Shown here one piece after another: positions 1-8,531 of a stretch of 64,000 bases of DNA (its first letter is position 1; every line of letters begins with the position of its first letter). A program made the position numbers and the translations under genes. The stretch is from positions 20,316-84,315 of the forward strand of contig JAHEFF010000009.1 in the NCBI GenBank assembly GCA_024640315.1, written 5' to 3'. The stretch is from Woeseiaceae bacterium (GTDB lineage: Bacteria > Pseudomonadota > Gammaproteobacteria > Steroidobacterales > Woeseiaceae). The notes beneath the pieces are model-generated. The model searched no databases. It saw only the letters and a program-made list of their open reading frames with translations, and was not told the DNA's origin.

Positions 1-1
1 A

Positions 2-769
2 TTCACCAACCCGATTGAAATGGCCTTGCCTGACAATGCCGCCGTGGTTGATCGCGTTCGAGAAAATCCGGCACACGTCGAGGCTATGAAGCAGCATTTT
101 GGCGATTCGATATTTGACGACACTGACGCCGCATTTCGTGCGATCAGTGAGAGCATAGTGGCGTTCGAACAGACAAGTCAGTTCGCACCCTTTGATTCAA
201 AATACGACCGTTTTCTGCGCGGCGAATACGAACTGACTGTGAAAGAGGAAATTGGGCGCAAGCTCTTTTATTCGCAGATTTTCAATTGTCATGTCTGTCA
301 CCAGATCGATCATCGCGAACTGATAGAGGGCGTGCCATTCACCACGCATCGTTATCACAATATCGGCGTGCCGGTTAATCGTGAGGTGCGACAGAAAAAT
401 GGCCTAGGCGAATCGCACCGGGACCTGGGCCTGCTGGAGAATCCGGCAATAGACGATCCGTCGCAGGCGGGCAAGTTCAAGGTACCAACCTTGCGAAACG
501 TGGCGGTGACCGGGCCCTATATGCACAACGGGGTATTCAAAAAACTTGAAACGGTTATTCTCTTCTACAACAAGTTCATCCTGACCAATCGCGAAAGCCA
601 GACCAATCCCGAGACCGGGCAACCCTGGGGCAAACCAGAGGTGTCGGAAACCGTGGAGGTCGATCTGCTTGAAGATGGGCAGCCGGTTTCTTCGTTGCAG
701 CTTTCGGCACTGGTTGCCTTTCTTGAAACACTGACCGACAAACGTTACGAACCATTGCTGGATCGTTGA
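2..769 (+). CDS. Di-heme cytochrome c peroxidase (MauG/CcpA-like), 3' part
   Basis: The reading frame is open from the first codon of the window, and the sequence before the first visible Met (FTNPIEMALP) already looks like family sequence, so the true start lies upstream. A c-type haem motif CHVCH lies about 90 residues after that Met. The C-terminal hallmark KVPTLRNVAVTGPYMHNGVF, with the usual axial-ligand Met, follows, then a FYN motif. Members are periplasmic di-haem enzymes that reduce H2O2 or oxidise protein residues. Only the second haem domain is visible, so peroxidase and MauG-type activity cannot be told apart. The next gene begins about 35 bp after the stop, suggesting co-transcription. 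Confidence 0.85.
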   Translation, partial: FTNPIEMALPDNAAVVDRVRENPAHVEAMKQHFGDSIFDDTDAAFRAISESIVAFEQTSQFAPFDSKYDRFLRGEYELTVKEEIGRKLFYSQIFNCHVCHQIDHRELIEGVPFTTHRYHNIGVPVNREVRQKNGLGESHRDLGLLENPAIDDPSQAGKFKVPTLRNVAVTGPYMHNGVFKKLETVILFYNKFILTNRESQTNPETGQPWGKPEVSETVEVDLLEDGQPVSSLQLSALVAFLETLTDKRYEPLLDR

Positions 770-804
770 GAATACGCTTGTCCGACCACATGGAATTTCC
801 TGGA

Positions 805-1833
805 ATGAGACGCCTCGCAATTGCTTCCACAATTATTCTGCTATCAGTCGGTTGTACGGGCACTTCGGTACCCGACGAAAGGCCGGAATTTGAGTCCGGT
901 ATTACCGGTGACGCGCGACCCTGGACTGACAGAAACTTCGACTCGGCGGATCACAAGTTCACATTTGCTGTCCACTCTGACCTCACTGGCGGTGAACGGC
1001 CGGACATCTACCAGATAGCTATCGCACAGCTGTCGTTGCTGCGTCCGGAGTTCATTATTAATGTGGGTGATCTTATCGAGGGCGGCACCGAGGATCTGGC
1101 AGACATTGGAGCCCAATGGGACTCGTTCGATCAGCGTGCGGCTAAGGCAAAGGCACCCGTTTTCTATGTCGCAGGAAATCACGATCGGACAGGTGAAGTG
1201 ATGCAAAGCGTGTGGGATGCGCGGCAGGGACGCGCCTACTACCACTTTCGTTACAAAGACACATTATTCCTCGTTCTGGATACCGAAGATAATACGCCCG
1301 AGCGAGTACGGGAAATTAACGACGCACGAAATCATGCGCTGCAATTTGCCGCGGCCGGTGACTGGGATAAATTCAATGCGACTGAATATGCCAATCTCCC
1401 CGAAAACCGGGGTGGCAATATCACCGCAGCACAGTCTCGGTACATGCTCGATGCGATCGCGGCTAATGCAGATGTTCGCTGGACGTTTTTATTCATGCAC
1501 AAGGCGCCCTGGTTACGTGAGGACTTGACTGCGTTCACAGCCATAGAGGACGCCCTGGAAGATCGGCCATACACTGTCTTTCACGGGCATGTGCACGCAT
1601 ATCAACACGAGGAACGAAATGGGCGCGACTACATTCGCCTTGCGACGACCGGCGGCGTCCAGCTTCCTGAAAACGGCCGCTCGATGGATCATGTCACGAT
1701 GGTGACTGTCGACAACGATGGTGTCGACATTGCCAACCTCTTGATGGAGGGTATCCTCGACAAGACCGGACACATTCCGCTGAACGGCGATGCCGTATGT
1801 TTCGAATCGACCAGGTGCCAGTCACCTGAATAG
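805..1833 (+). CDS. Lipoprotein calcineurin-like metallophosphoesterase
   Basis: 342 residues. I chose ATG 805 because it gives a compact signal peptide ending in lipobox LSVGC (Cys17); an in-frame start at 766 would overlap the peroxidase stop and spoil the signal. Metallophosphoesterase motifs follow in order: SDLTGG (Asp59), NVGDLIEGG (Asp89), GNHD (125-127), FMHKAPW and a late GHVHAY. The first motif is normally DxH, but here the His position is Thr (DLT), so one metal site may be altered. It is probably a membrane-anchored periplasmic phosphohydrolase; the substrate is unknown. The AhpD-like gene follows 11 bp downstream. Confidence 0.85.
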   Translation: MRRLAIASTIILLSVGCTGTSVPDERPEFESGITGDARPWTDRNFDSADHKFTFAVHSDLTGGERPDIYQIAIAQLSLLRPEFIINVGDLIEGGTEDLADIGAQWDSFDQRAAKAKAPVFYVAGNHDRTGEVMQSVWDARQGRAYYHFRYKDTLFLVLDTEDNTPERVREINDARNHALQFAAAGDWDKFNATEYANLPENRGGNITAAQSRYMLDAIAANADVRWTFLFMHKAPWLREDLTAFTAIEDALEDRPYTVFHGHVHAYQHEERNGRDYIRLATTGGVQLPENGRSMDHVTMVTVDNDGVDIANLLMEGILDKTGHIPLNGDAVCFESTRCQSPE

Positions 1834-1844
1834 GGAGAGTTATT

Positions 1845-2390
1845 GTGGCGTTCGTTGAATCCATACCGGTCGAAGAGGAGAGTGTTGCCGCGGTAATGCG
1901 CCGATACCCTGACCAGGCAATGCCGATGATGCAGTTCTCGGAAAGCATCCTTCGTACCGGCGAGTGCGACTTCACCCACGAAGAGCGAGAGTTGATTGCT
2001 GCCTTCGCATCGGGCGTTAACAACTGCACCTATTGCTACCACACGCATAAAGCGACTGCCGAGGCTCTCGGCGTGGATGAAGGCATGCTGGACGCGATGG
2101 TCAGCGACCTGGAAACGGCCGGCGTCGATGAAAAGATGAAACCGGTTTTGCGCTACGTGAAGAAACTGACGGAATCGCCGTCGAAAATGGTTCAGGCAGA
2201 CGCGGACGCAATTTTTGCTGCCGGCTGGGACGAAAATTGCTTTCATTACGCGGTAATGATTTGCGCCATGTTCAACATGATGAATCGCATCATGGATGGT
2301 TATGGCGTCAGGAACACGGCCGAGTTTCGACTGGAGCGCGGCAAAATGCTGGTTGAAACCGGCTACCTTCCATTCGGCAAGACGGAGTAG
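1845..2390 (+). CDS. AhpD-like / carboxymuconolactone decarboxylase-family peroxidase-related protein
   Basis: 181 residues, GTG start with a strong GGGAGAG ribosome site 7 bp upstream. The family active site ExxxxxxxCxxCxxxH is visible as Glu48 and CTYCYHTH (Cys61, Cys64, His68), typical of AhpD-type alkylhydroperoxidases that use a redox Cys pair and a proton-relay His. The protein is helical, of usual length, with no signal peptide, so cytoplasmic. The plus-strand neighbours (di-heme peroxidase, phosphoesterase, this gene) may form one transcript, with peroxide handling as the common theme; this is inference. It ends 3 bp before the converging TonB receptor gene. Confidence 0.85.
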   Translation: MAFVESIPVEEESVAAVMRRYPDQAMPMMQFSESILRTGECDFTHEERELIAAFASGVNNCTYCYHTHKATAEALGVDEGMLDAMVSDLETAGVDEKMKPVLRYVKKLTESPSKMVQADADAIFAAGWDENCFHYAVMICAMFNMMNRIMDGYGVRNTAEFRLERGKMLVETGYLPFGKTE

Positions 2391-2393
2391 GGT

Positions 2394-4730
2394 CTAGAAA
2401 CGCCAAACGACGCCAAGGGAGGGGATGATCGGCAGCCAGTTGCCCTGGTTTGCACTGAGCGTCCGGGCGCCATTCGCATCCGTTTGTACCCGGTACTTGG
2501 TACAACAGGGGTTTTCCCGGTTATACAGGTTGGTGACTTCGATGAAGCCGGTCAGTTCACCAATGCTGACGTTGAATTCCCGACTGGCCCTGACGTCGAT
2601 GGTATGAAAGACGGAGTGACGCAACGCGTTTCGTTCCGTTGTAGATGCAACGAGCGATGTGGACCCATCCGGATTATTGATCGTTTCCGCTACCAGGTCG
2701 GTACGCGGCCAGCCGGTGTGCACTGAGCCCGCCGCACTGAAACTCCATTTCTTCCAATCCCAGTTGATGCCCGCTTTGATGGTATGGCTTTGGTCCCAGC
2801 TGCGCTTTACATCACCATTCGTCAGGGAGTCTTCGATTTCGGCCCAGGAATAACTCAACCACCAGAGCAGGCTGTCGGCCTGGTTTTCCCCGGTGACCAT
2901 GAATTCGACTCCATGGGAAATCGCACCGTCGGCGTCGATTCGAACACGGTCAATTTGCAGTTCCGGAATTAATACCAATGGGTCAAATGCGTTCTCAAAG
3001 CGAGGCATCAGTGAGCGATACTTCTTCTCGTAATACTCGAGCCGCAAGTCGATGCCGGACGTCAGCATGTGAGAGATGCTGGCCACCAGGTGTTTCGCGC
3101 GTTGCGCGGCGAAAAAGTTCGAAATTCCGTCTTCGACCTGCAATTCATTGATTTCCTGGGCCTGGTAGAACTGGCCAAAGCCCAGGCGCAGTTCTGTGCG
3201 CTCACCGAGCTGGTACAGGAGATTGAATCGTGGGCTGACCTGTTCGTCATCGTCTGCCGTTGTGTAGGTTTGCTGGTCCCACCTGACACCGGCGTCGAAG
3301 ATTAAATCGTCAAAAAGTCGCCACCTGGATTCGAGGTAGACCGCATACTGTGCGCCTCGGGGAGCGTTGCTAATGCTGACCTGGCGCGCTGGTTGATTGT
3401 CAAAAATCTGGTCGAAGGGCGGCTGGATGTTGAGCACGGAATTGTAGTCGTAGTCTGCTTCAAGCCGCTTTGCGTCGAAACCGGTGCTTATCGACCATGT
3501 GTCAGAGATGCTGACCTGCCAGTCCTGGCTGAGTGCCGATGCAAGAAATTCTCGATAATCAAGTACGCTCCCCGCAGCTATGTCGGGAATGTCCACCTGC
3601 CCGATTCGAGAGTTGTCAATTTGCGTTGCAGACAAATTGGTCGTGCTGGAAAGTCGATCGTTCCATGCTGTCTCTGCCTTCAGCCAGACAACCCTGTTGC
3701 GGTACTTGGCGCTGGCCTGTTCCGAATTATCGAGTTCGCTGATCGAAATCTTGTCATACGAGAGAAGAGCATTGGTGCTGAAGTAGGTTCGATCACTCAT
3801 TTTCCAGCCGATGTGTAGAAAAGCGTCTTCGTAGCTCGGCGATCCGTAGTCCGGATTAATCACATCGGCGATCAGGTCGAGATTGCCACGCCGGGCGGAC
3901 ACCAGCCAGTCGCCACTATCGTTACCGCCGAAGCGTCCCATCGAGAGGGCGGACACACTAAAAAAGCTAAGCCCAAGCTCGGTGAACATGTCGGCAGGTG
4001 GCTCACGCAGAGAAATGTCGACCACACCGCTCATTCTGTCGCCGTAACGCACCTGGTATCCGGCGCTGTAAAAATCGATGCCGGCAATCGCGCTTTGATC
4101 GATGATGGTCGAAAGTGCGTGAAAGTCCTTCAGATGATAAGGCTCGTACAAACGCAGGCCGTCAAACAAGAACAACTGTTCGTTGTCGCTGCCGCCGCGA
4201 ATGTGCGTTCGCGTCGATACACCGCCATTGGCGGTCCCGGGAAGCCGGTCAATCGAGCGCACGGCATCATCACCAACGTCCGGCAATTTGGTGGTCATGT
4301 CGCGATCAAGGAAAGTATGTGAGCCGCTCGGTTCATACTGTAATCGATAGAGACTGGAGGTCACGATAATCTCCGGGAGCTCTGGCTCTGGCTCTGACGG
4401 AAGATCAGCGACCTCGTCTCCAGCTACTGGAAACGCGTCGGGAGCAGCCACGATCAGCAGGCTATCGCCGGGACCATCCCGCAAAGTGAGCCCATGCGGC
4501 TCGAGCGCTATACCCAGTGCGGCAACCGGATCCGGATCGGTAGGCTCCTCCCTGACCGTGAACTCTGCGAGAACGAGGTCGCTGCTATAGAGAATAGTCA
4601 GGTCACGGCTTGAGAGTGAGGCGATATAGTCGCGTAGAGGCTTACCTTGCCACGGCTCTTCCGCTGTGAGGCCCGAATGGCACAAGGTCAGGAGCAGGAA
4701 GATGACGCCTGGGCGCGCGCGGAATGACAT
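2394..4730 (-). CDS. TonB-dependent receptor with N-terminal STN signalling domain
   Basis: 778 residues. A Sec signal peptide (about 1-23) is followed by an STN domain (about 25-100), a plug domain starting at EIIVTSS (about 120) and containing THIRGGSDNEQLFLFDGLRL, and a 22-strand-type beta barrel ending in WRF, the C-terminal aromatic typical of outer-membrane barrels. The STN domain is the part that contacts a FecR anti-sigma factor, and fecR and an ECF sigma gene lie directly upstream (42 bp and 18 bp spacers). This is a complete cell-surface signalling unit: substrate binding outside leads to sigma activation. The imported substrate (siderophore, oligosaccharide or other) cannot be told from the sequence. 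Confidence 0.92.
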   Translation of the reverse strand: MSFRARPGVIFLLLTLCHSGLTAEEPWQGKPLRDYIASLSSRDLTILYSSDLVLAEFTVREEPTDPDPVAALGIALEPHGLTLRDGPGDSLLIVAAPDAFPVAGDEVADLPSEPEPELPEIIVTSSLYRLQYEPSGSHTFLDRDMTTKLPDVGDDAVRSIDRLPGTANGGVSTRTHIRGGSDNEQLFLFDGLRLYEPYHLKDFHALSTIIDQSAIAGIDFYSAGYQVRYGDRMSGVVDISLREPPADMFTELGLSFFSVSALSMGRFGGNDSGDWLVSARRGNLDLIADVINPDYGSPSYEDAFLHIGWKMSDRTYFSTNALLSYDKISISELDNSEQASAKYRNRVVWLKAETAWNDRLSSTTNLSATQIDNSRIGQVDIPDIAAGSVLDYREFLASALSQDWQVSISDTWSISTGFDAKRLEADYDYNSVLNIQPPFDQIFDNQPARQVSISNAPRGAQYAVYLESRWRLFDDLIFDAGVRWDQQTYTTADDDEQVSPRFNLLYQLGERTELRLGFGQFYQAQEINELQVEDGISNFFAAQRAKHLVASISHMLTSGIDLRLEYYEKKYRSLMPRFENAFDPLVLIPELQIDRVRIDADGAISHGVEFMVTGENQADSLLWWLSYSWAEIEDSLTNGDVKRSWDQSHTIKAGINWDWKKWSFSAAGSVHTGWPRTDLVAETINNPDGSTSLVASTTERNALRHSVFHTIDVRASREFNVSIGELTGFIEVTNLYNRENPCCTKYRVQTDANGARTLSANQGNWLPIIPSLGVVWRF

Positions 4731-4772
4731 GGCCGAAGTTTAGAGTATCGGCGCGGGCCATCCAACTGTGTG

Positions 4773-5762
4773 TCAGTTCAAAATTGTGATGCTCTGCGGG
4801 TCAACCCGATACTGGAAGCGCGTCGTTGACAGTACTGATTCGATGGCCTCAATCGGCGTAAAACCCTCAACTGACCCGAAGAGCCTGGTCCCCATCGCTG
4901 CCATACGTAATTCGTCACTGGAAAACACCAGTTCTTTGCCTGTTTCCCTTGCCGCCCACCTGAGAAAATCCATCAACGTTTCATTTTCCAGGACAAATCC
5001 GGGTGACAGGGCGCTTGCCCAACCCCAGCTGGCGTCGTACGGTGAAACCTTGCCAGCAACGACATCGCCGCCTGCCATTGTAAGGGTATCGCCAGCCTCT
5101 GCTGTAAACGTGCCCTGGCTATTCGCCACATCCACTCGTCCTTCCCGGACGGCGACGTTCAACTGCTCATCCGAGTAGGCAACGGAAAATTGCGTGCCGA
5201 TGTCCGTTGCGGAACCGCCGTCGGTATGAATAGTGATATGCCGCCCCTGGTAAATGCGATCGCCGGAGTCTGCATACACCTGGCCGTAATCGAGCGAAAA
5301 ATCGTTCGCCGCGTCGAAATGAATTGATGTACCGGCATCGATTCGTAGCGAGATATCGCCCTGCAGTGCAACACTAAGTCCCGATTCACTGCCGGTTTTG
5401 ATCAGATCGCCGGCGTGAATGGCATCGCCTACCGAATAAGGAGTTTGACCCGGGATTGTGCTGCTGGCGATATAGGAAATCGTGCCCACCTGCTGCGGTA
5501 GCACTGGTGCCGGCGAACGCAGGCCAATACCGATAGCAGTCACCACAGTTGCCGCCACCGCGAGCGGTACAGCCCAGCGAATGGTTTTCTTCTTTCGTGT
5601 TGATCGAAGCCATTCCTGCCGAACCCTGTCGTGCACGCGGCTCTGCCGATCTTTCTCGATGTCGGCCCGCGGCCCGGCGAGGCTCATCAATCTGGCGACA
5701 TCGTCCGCAGCGTCATCGCCGGGGGCCGTGTTCCGAGTATCTCGACTAGTATCTTTGTTCAT
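4773..5762 (-). CDS. FecR-family anti-sigma factor with C-terminal STN-like domain
   Basis: 329 residues. The cytoplasmic N-terminus binds sigma. One membrane helix lies at about residues 65-85 (WAVPLAVAATVVTAIGIGL). The periplasmic FecR domain (about 115-215) shows the expected GDLIKTGSESG and GTQFSVAY features. The last 70 residues (LMDFLRWAARETGKELVFS onward) resemble an STN/secretin short domain, a known extension in some FecR proteins. It lies between the sigma gene (18 bp upstream) and the receptor gene. It relays the receptor signal across the inner membrane and controls its sigma factor. Confidence 0.9.
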   Translation of the reverse strand: MNKDTSRDTRNTAPGDDAADDVARLMSLAGPRADIEKDRQSRVHDRVRQEWLRSTRKKKTIRWAVPLAVAATVVTAIGIGLRSPAPVLPQQVGTISYIASSTIPGQTPYSVGDAIHAGDLIKTGSESGLSVALQGDISLRIDAGTSIHFDAANDFSLDYGQVYADSGDRIYQGRHITIHTDGGSATDIGTQFSVAYSDEQLNVAVREGRVDVANSQGTFTAEAGDTLTMAGGDVVAGKVSPYDASWGWASALSPGFVLENETLMDFLRWAARETGKELVFSSDELRMAAMGTRLFGSVEGFTPIEAIESVLSTTRFQYRVDPQSITILN

Positions 5763-5780
5763 AGGTGTCGTTGCCTGTGA

Positions 5781-6392
5781 TTAATCCAGCAGGAAACCGG
5801 GTTCAAAATCCCAGAGTGAACGGAATCCTTCCTTAAACGCCGCGCGAGCACGGGTAAGGAGTGACTCCGCAGCCTTGGTACTGATCTCAAGTTCTTCGCC
5901 AATTTCATCGACGCTGCAGCCACGTATGTATTTCAGTTCAAGAGCGGTGGCATAGCGGGCCGGCAAGTATTCGAGCGTGAGCCGAACAAAGCGCGCCAGC
6001 TCCTGTTCGGTTTGTTCGCTTTCCGGCGTATCCGAATCGACCGAAATCGACTCGAGTGCTGCGCGGATGGCCGGGTGATCTTCCAGGAACACGGTTTTAC
6101 TTTGCTGCAAGCCCTTGTGCCTGTAAATAGAGGTCATTTCGTTGCGGCAAATCATGCAGAGCCAGGTAAAGAGAAGCGCCTCTCCCCGGTAGCTATCCAT
6201 CTTTTGCACGACACGGCACATCGTTCGCTGGACGATTTCCTCGGCGAGATCCGCATTCGCGTCCACTCGGGACAGGGTGAAGCGGAACAACCGTGGAAAG
6301 TACTCGCGAAAAAACTCCTCGAACGCATCCGAGTCGCCTTCCGCGACACGTTTGGCCAGCATGCGGTCTGTTTGTAGTTGAGAAGTCGTCAC
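5781..6392 (-). CDS. ECF-type RNA polymerase sigma factor
   Basis: 203 residues; GTG start preceded by AAGAG. Region 2 (about 20-95) contains DAFEEFFREYFPRLFRF and the DLAEEIVQ segment. Region 4 (about 135-195) holds the helix-turn-helix RGCSVDEIGEELEIS. There is no sigma-1.1 or region 3, as expected for the extracytoplasmic-function class. It is the first gene of the sigma-fecR-receptor operon, so it probably drives at least the receptor promoter. The 134 bp upstream contain the operon promoter, which I could not pin down, and a short inverted repeat (AGCCG/CGGCT near 6453-6467). Confidence 0.92.
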   Translation of the reverse strand: MTTSQLQTDRMLAKRVAEGDSDAFEEFFREYFPRLFRFTLSRVDANADLAEEIVQRTMCRVVQKMDSYRGEALLFTWLCMICRNEMTSIYRHKGLQQSKTVFLEDHPAIRAALESISVDSDTPESEQTEQELARFVRLTLEYLPARYATALELKYIRGCSVDEIGEELEISTKAAESLLTRARAAFKEGFRSLWDFEPGFLLD

Positions 6393-6526
6393 GTTAACTC
6401 TTCGAAGCCGTTTGTCTACAACCTGTTAGACGTGGTTCGGTCAGAAAACCTTCGCCAGCCGATAAACGGCTTAACAGGCGTAGCAGTTTGACCGGAATAA
6501 CTGGTGTTCGCTCCATTATTTCGCCG

Positions 6527-8488
6527 TCAGTCGCCGGTTCCCCTCAGGCGATATAGCGAGTCTTCGTAGGCCATGGATGACCAGGCGGCGTGGGCCAGTG
6601 CCCTGGTGGCGAGAGCCTGATCGGGCTGATTTTGAGCTAATAATTGGCCGTCGCGGTACAGAAAGTGCCGGATCGGCAAGTCCTTCTGCAACACCACAAC
6701 CCGTTCGCCCTCCATATAGGCCTGGTTTCCATTGAACTGCATGATGGCTCTACCTGCAAATGCCTGCATCTCGGGCCTGGTCAGGTCGTGCCCGATCATC
6801 GGATGTTCACCGCCGACACCAATCAATGACAGCAATGTCGGTGCCAGGTCTATCTGGCTGGCAACCGGGGTGAATGTGGCGTGCGAAATCGAGCCGCCCA
6901 GAATCACGCCGGGAATGTGAAAGCGCGCGACAGGAACAATTTCCGAGCCGTATACGCGGGAATTGTGGTCTGCAACGATGAGGAAGATCGTGTCGTCCCA
7001 GTAGTGCGACTGGCGGGCGGTATTGATGAATTGCCCCAGCGCGTAGTCCGCGTATTTGACAGCATTGTTGACGGTCTCTTTTTCCTCGTCGTGCAAAACA
7101 ATGCGACCGTCAGGAAACTGAAATGGAGAATGATTCGTGGACGTAAATACGAGGCTAAAAAATGGCTTGTCGTGTCGTTCGTTGAACGCTTCATGAGCGC
7201 GATTGAACAGATCCTCATCCGAAACGCCCCACGACCCCGTGAATATCGGATCGTCGTAATCGGCTTCATCGATGACTTGCTGGAAACCGTTGTTCATGAA
7301 AAAGCGTCGCATGTTGTCGAATTGTGCTTCGCCACCGTAGATGAAAGATGTGTCATATCCCTCATCGGCCAGAAACTGCGCAAGCGTGAAAAAGTTTCTC
7401 TGCGACTTTTGCAGTTTAACGACACTTCGCGCCGGTGTCGGCGTGAAGCCACTTACCACAGCTTCCAGGCCGCGAACCGACCGGGTTCCGGTCGCATACA
7501 AATTTTCAAACCAGATACCTTCATCCGCCAGTGCATCGAGACTGGGTGTCAGGTCCAGGCCGCCAAGCGAGCCAACAAATTCAGCACCGAGGCTTTCCTC
7601 CACGATGATGACAAGGTTTTTCCTTGTCGGGTTCGGTGCCGAATTCGATTGCATGTGCAGCGTCGGATAAGCGGACGATGAGAAGTCCGAGGGTTCGATC
7701 ATCATTGCTGCCCGCACTTCTTCAAGCACGCGTTGACTATCCATAGGCGCATAGCGAAACCCACCTTCGGCTTCGTGGCGGGTTTCATAGGCTGCATATA
7801 GCAACGTATAGGCGGAATTCAGCGCAAGATCGTTCACAAGCGGGTCTGTGGATAATGCAACTGTGCTCGGGTTAACCGGGCGGTGATCGAGAGTCGAACG
7901 AATCAGTCCCAGGCAGAGGACCAGGAGTAGCGGTGCAACAATGAGCGCCGGCAAAACGCCGGTTGGTCTGATTGGAGCAACCAGGCGCCCAAGTTGGCGA
8001 GCGTTTAGCCAGGTAATCAAACTGACGATCACCACGGCAAAGATGATGGGCAATTTATAAGCTGCCCAGAGTGTCGCGCCAACTTCCTTCGGATGATTCA
8101 GGTATTCGAGGAACAGGATATTTGGCCGACTGTCGAATTGATCTACGAACGACGGCGTGCTGCACTCCATGAATACAATGAGCAGCAGTGCGAGCGGGAG
8201 ACATATTTTAAGGAGAGTCCGCCAGGCAGGAACGAGGAACCGGTTCGACGCGAGAATCGGGAAGCAGAGCACCGGTACAGCCAGCATGAGGCCGAGGAGG
8301 ACCAGGTCGAAGCGCAGACCCTGTAAAAACACATTGCCGAGCATGTCAGCATCGACAACACGTTGCCACTGCCAGGCGACGAAGATCATTCGGCATACGG
8401 TCAATGTAACGACCATGCGCCAGGCGAAGGACATCAGCGGCCGCAGAGAAGTGGCAAGTCTTGTTGTGATACTCATTTGGTTGTTCAT
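6527..8488 (-). CDS. LTA-synthase/OpgB-like sulfatase-fold phosphotransferase
   Basis: 653 residues from ATG 8488; a longer TTG-initiated form (8554) would run into the preceding gene. The first ~200 residues hold about five hydrophobic segments. The rest is a periplasmic alkaline-phosphatase/sulfatase fold: metal-binding NLVIIVEESLGAEFVGS, nucleophile segment ATGTRSVRGLEAVVSG (Thr), and later ADHNSRVYGS and FHIPGVILGG. This is the layout of lipoteichoic acid synthase and of Gram-negative phosphoglycerol transferases that decorate periplasmic glucans. It lies 43 bp downstream of the Omp85 gene on the same strand, so both are probably expressed together. The acceptor molecule is unknown. Confidence 0.88.
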   Translation of the reverse strand: MNNQMSITTRLATSLRPLMSFAWRMVVTLTVCRMIFVAWQWQRVVDADMLGNVFLQGLRFDLVLLGLMLAVPVLCFPILASNRFLVPAWRTLLKICLPLALLLIVFMECSTPSFVDQFDSRPNILFLEYLNHPKEVGATLWAAYKLPIIFAVVIVSLITWLNARQLGRLVAPIRPTGVLPALIVAPLLLVLCLGLIRSTLDHRPVNPSTVALSTDPLVNDLALNSAYTLLYAAYETRHEAEGGFRYAPMDSQRVLEEVRAAMMIEPSDFSSSAYPTLHMQSNSAPNPTRKNLVIIVEESLGAEFVGSLGGLDLTPSLDALADEGIWFENLYATGTRSVRGLEAVVSGFTPTPARSVVKLQKSQRNFFTLAQFLADEGYDTSFIYGGEAQFDNMRRFFMNNGFQQVIDEADYDDPIFTGSWGVSDEDLFNRAHEAFNERHDKPFFSLVFTSTNHSPFQFPDGRIVLHDEEKETVNNAVKYADYALGQFINTARQSHYWDDTIFLIVADHNSRVYGSEIVPVARFHIPGVILGGSISHATFTPVASQIDLAPTLLSLIGVGGEHPMIGHDLTRPEMQAFAGRAIMQFNGNQAYMEGERVVVLQKDLPIRHFLYRDGQLLAQNQPDQALATRALAHAAWSSMAYEDSLYRLRGTGD

Positions 8489-8531
8489 GGGTCTGTGTTG
8501 CTCTAAAAAAAGGTGAATCTCTTGTCTGAAG

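Noticed and set aside
6881..7681. 266-aa plus-strand frame
   Set aside because: Opposite the well-supported LTA-synthase-like gene; composition is that of a shadow frame and no family is seen.
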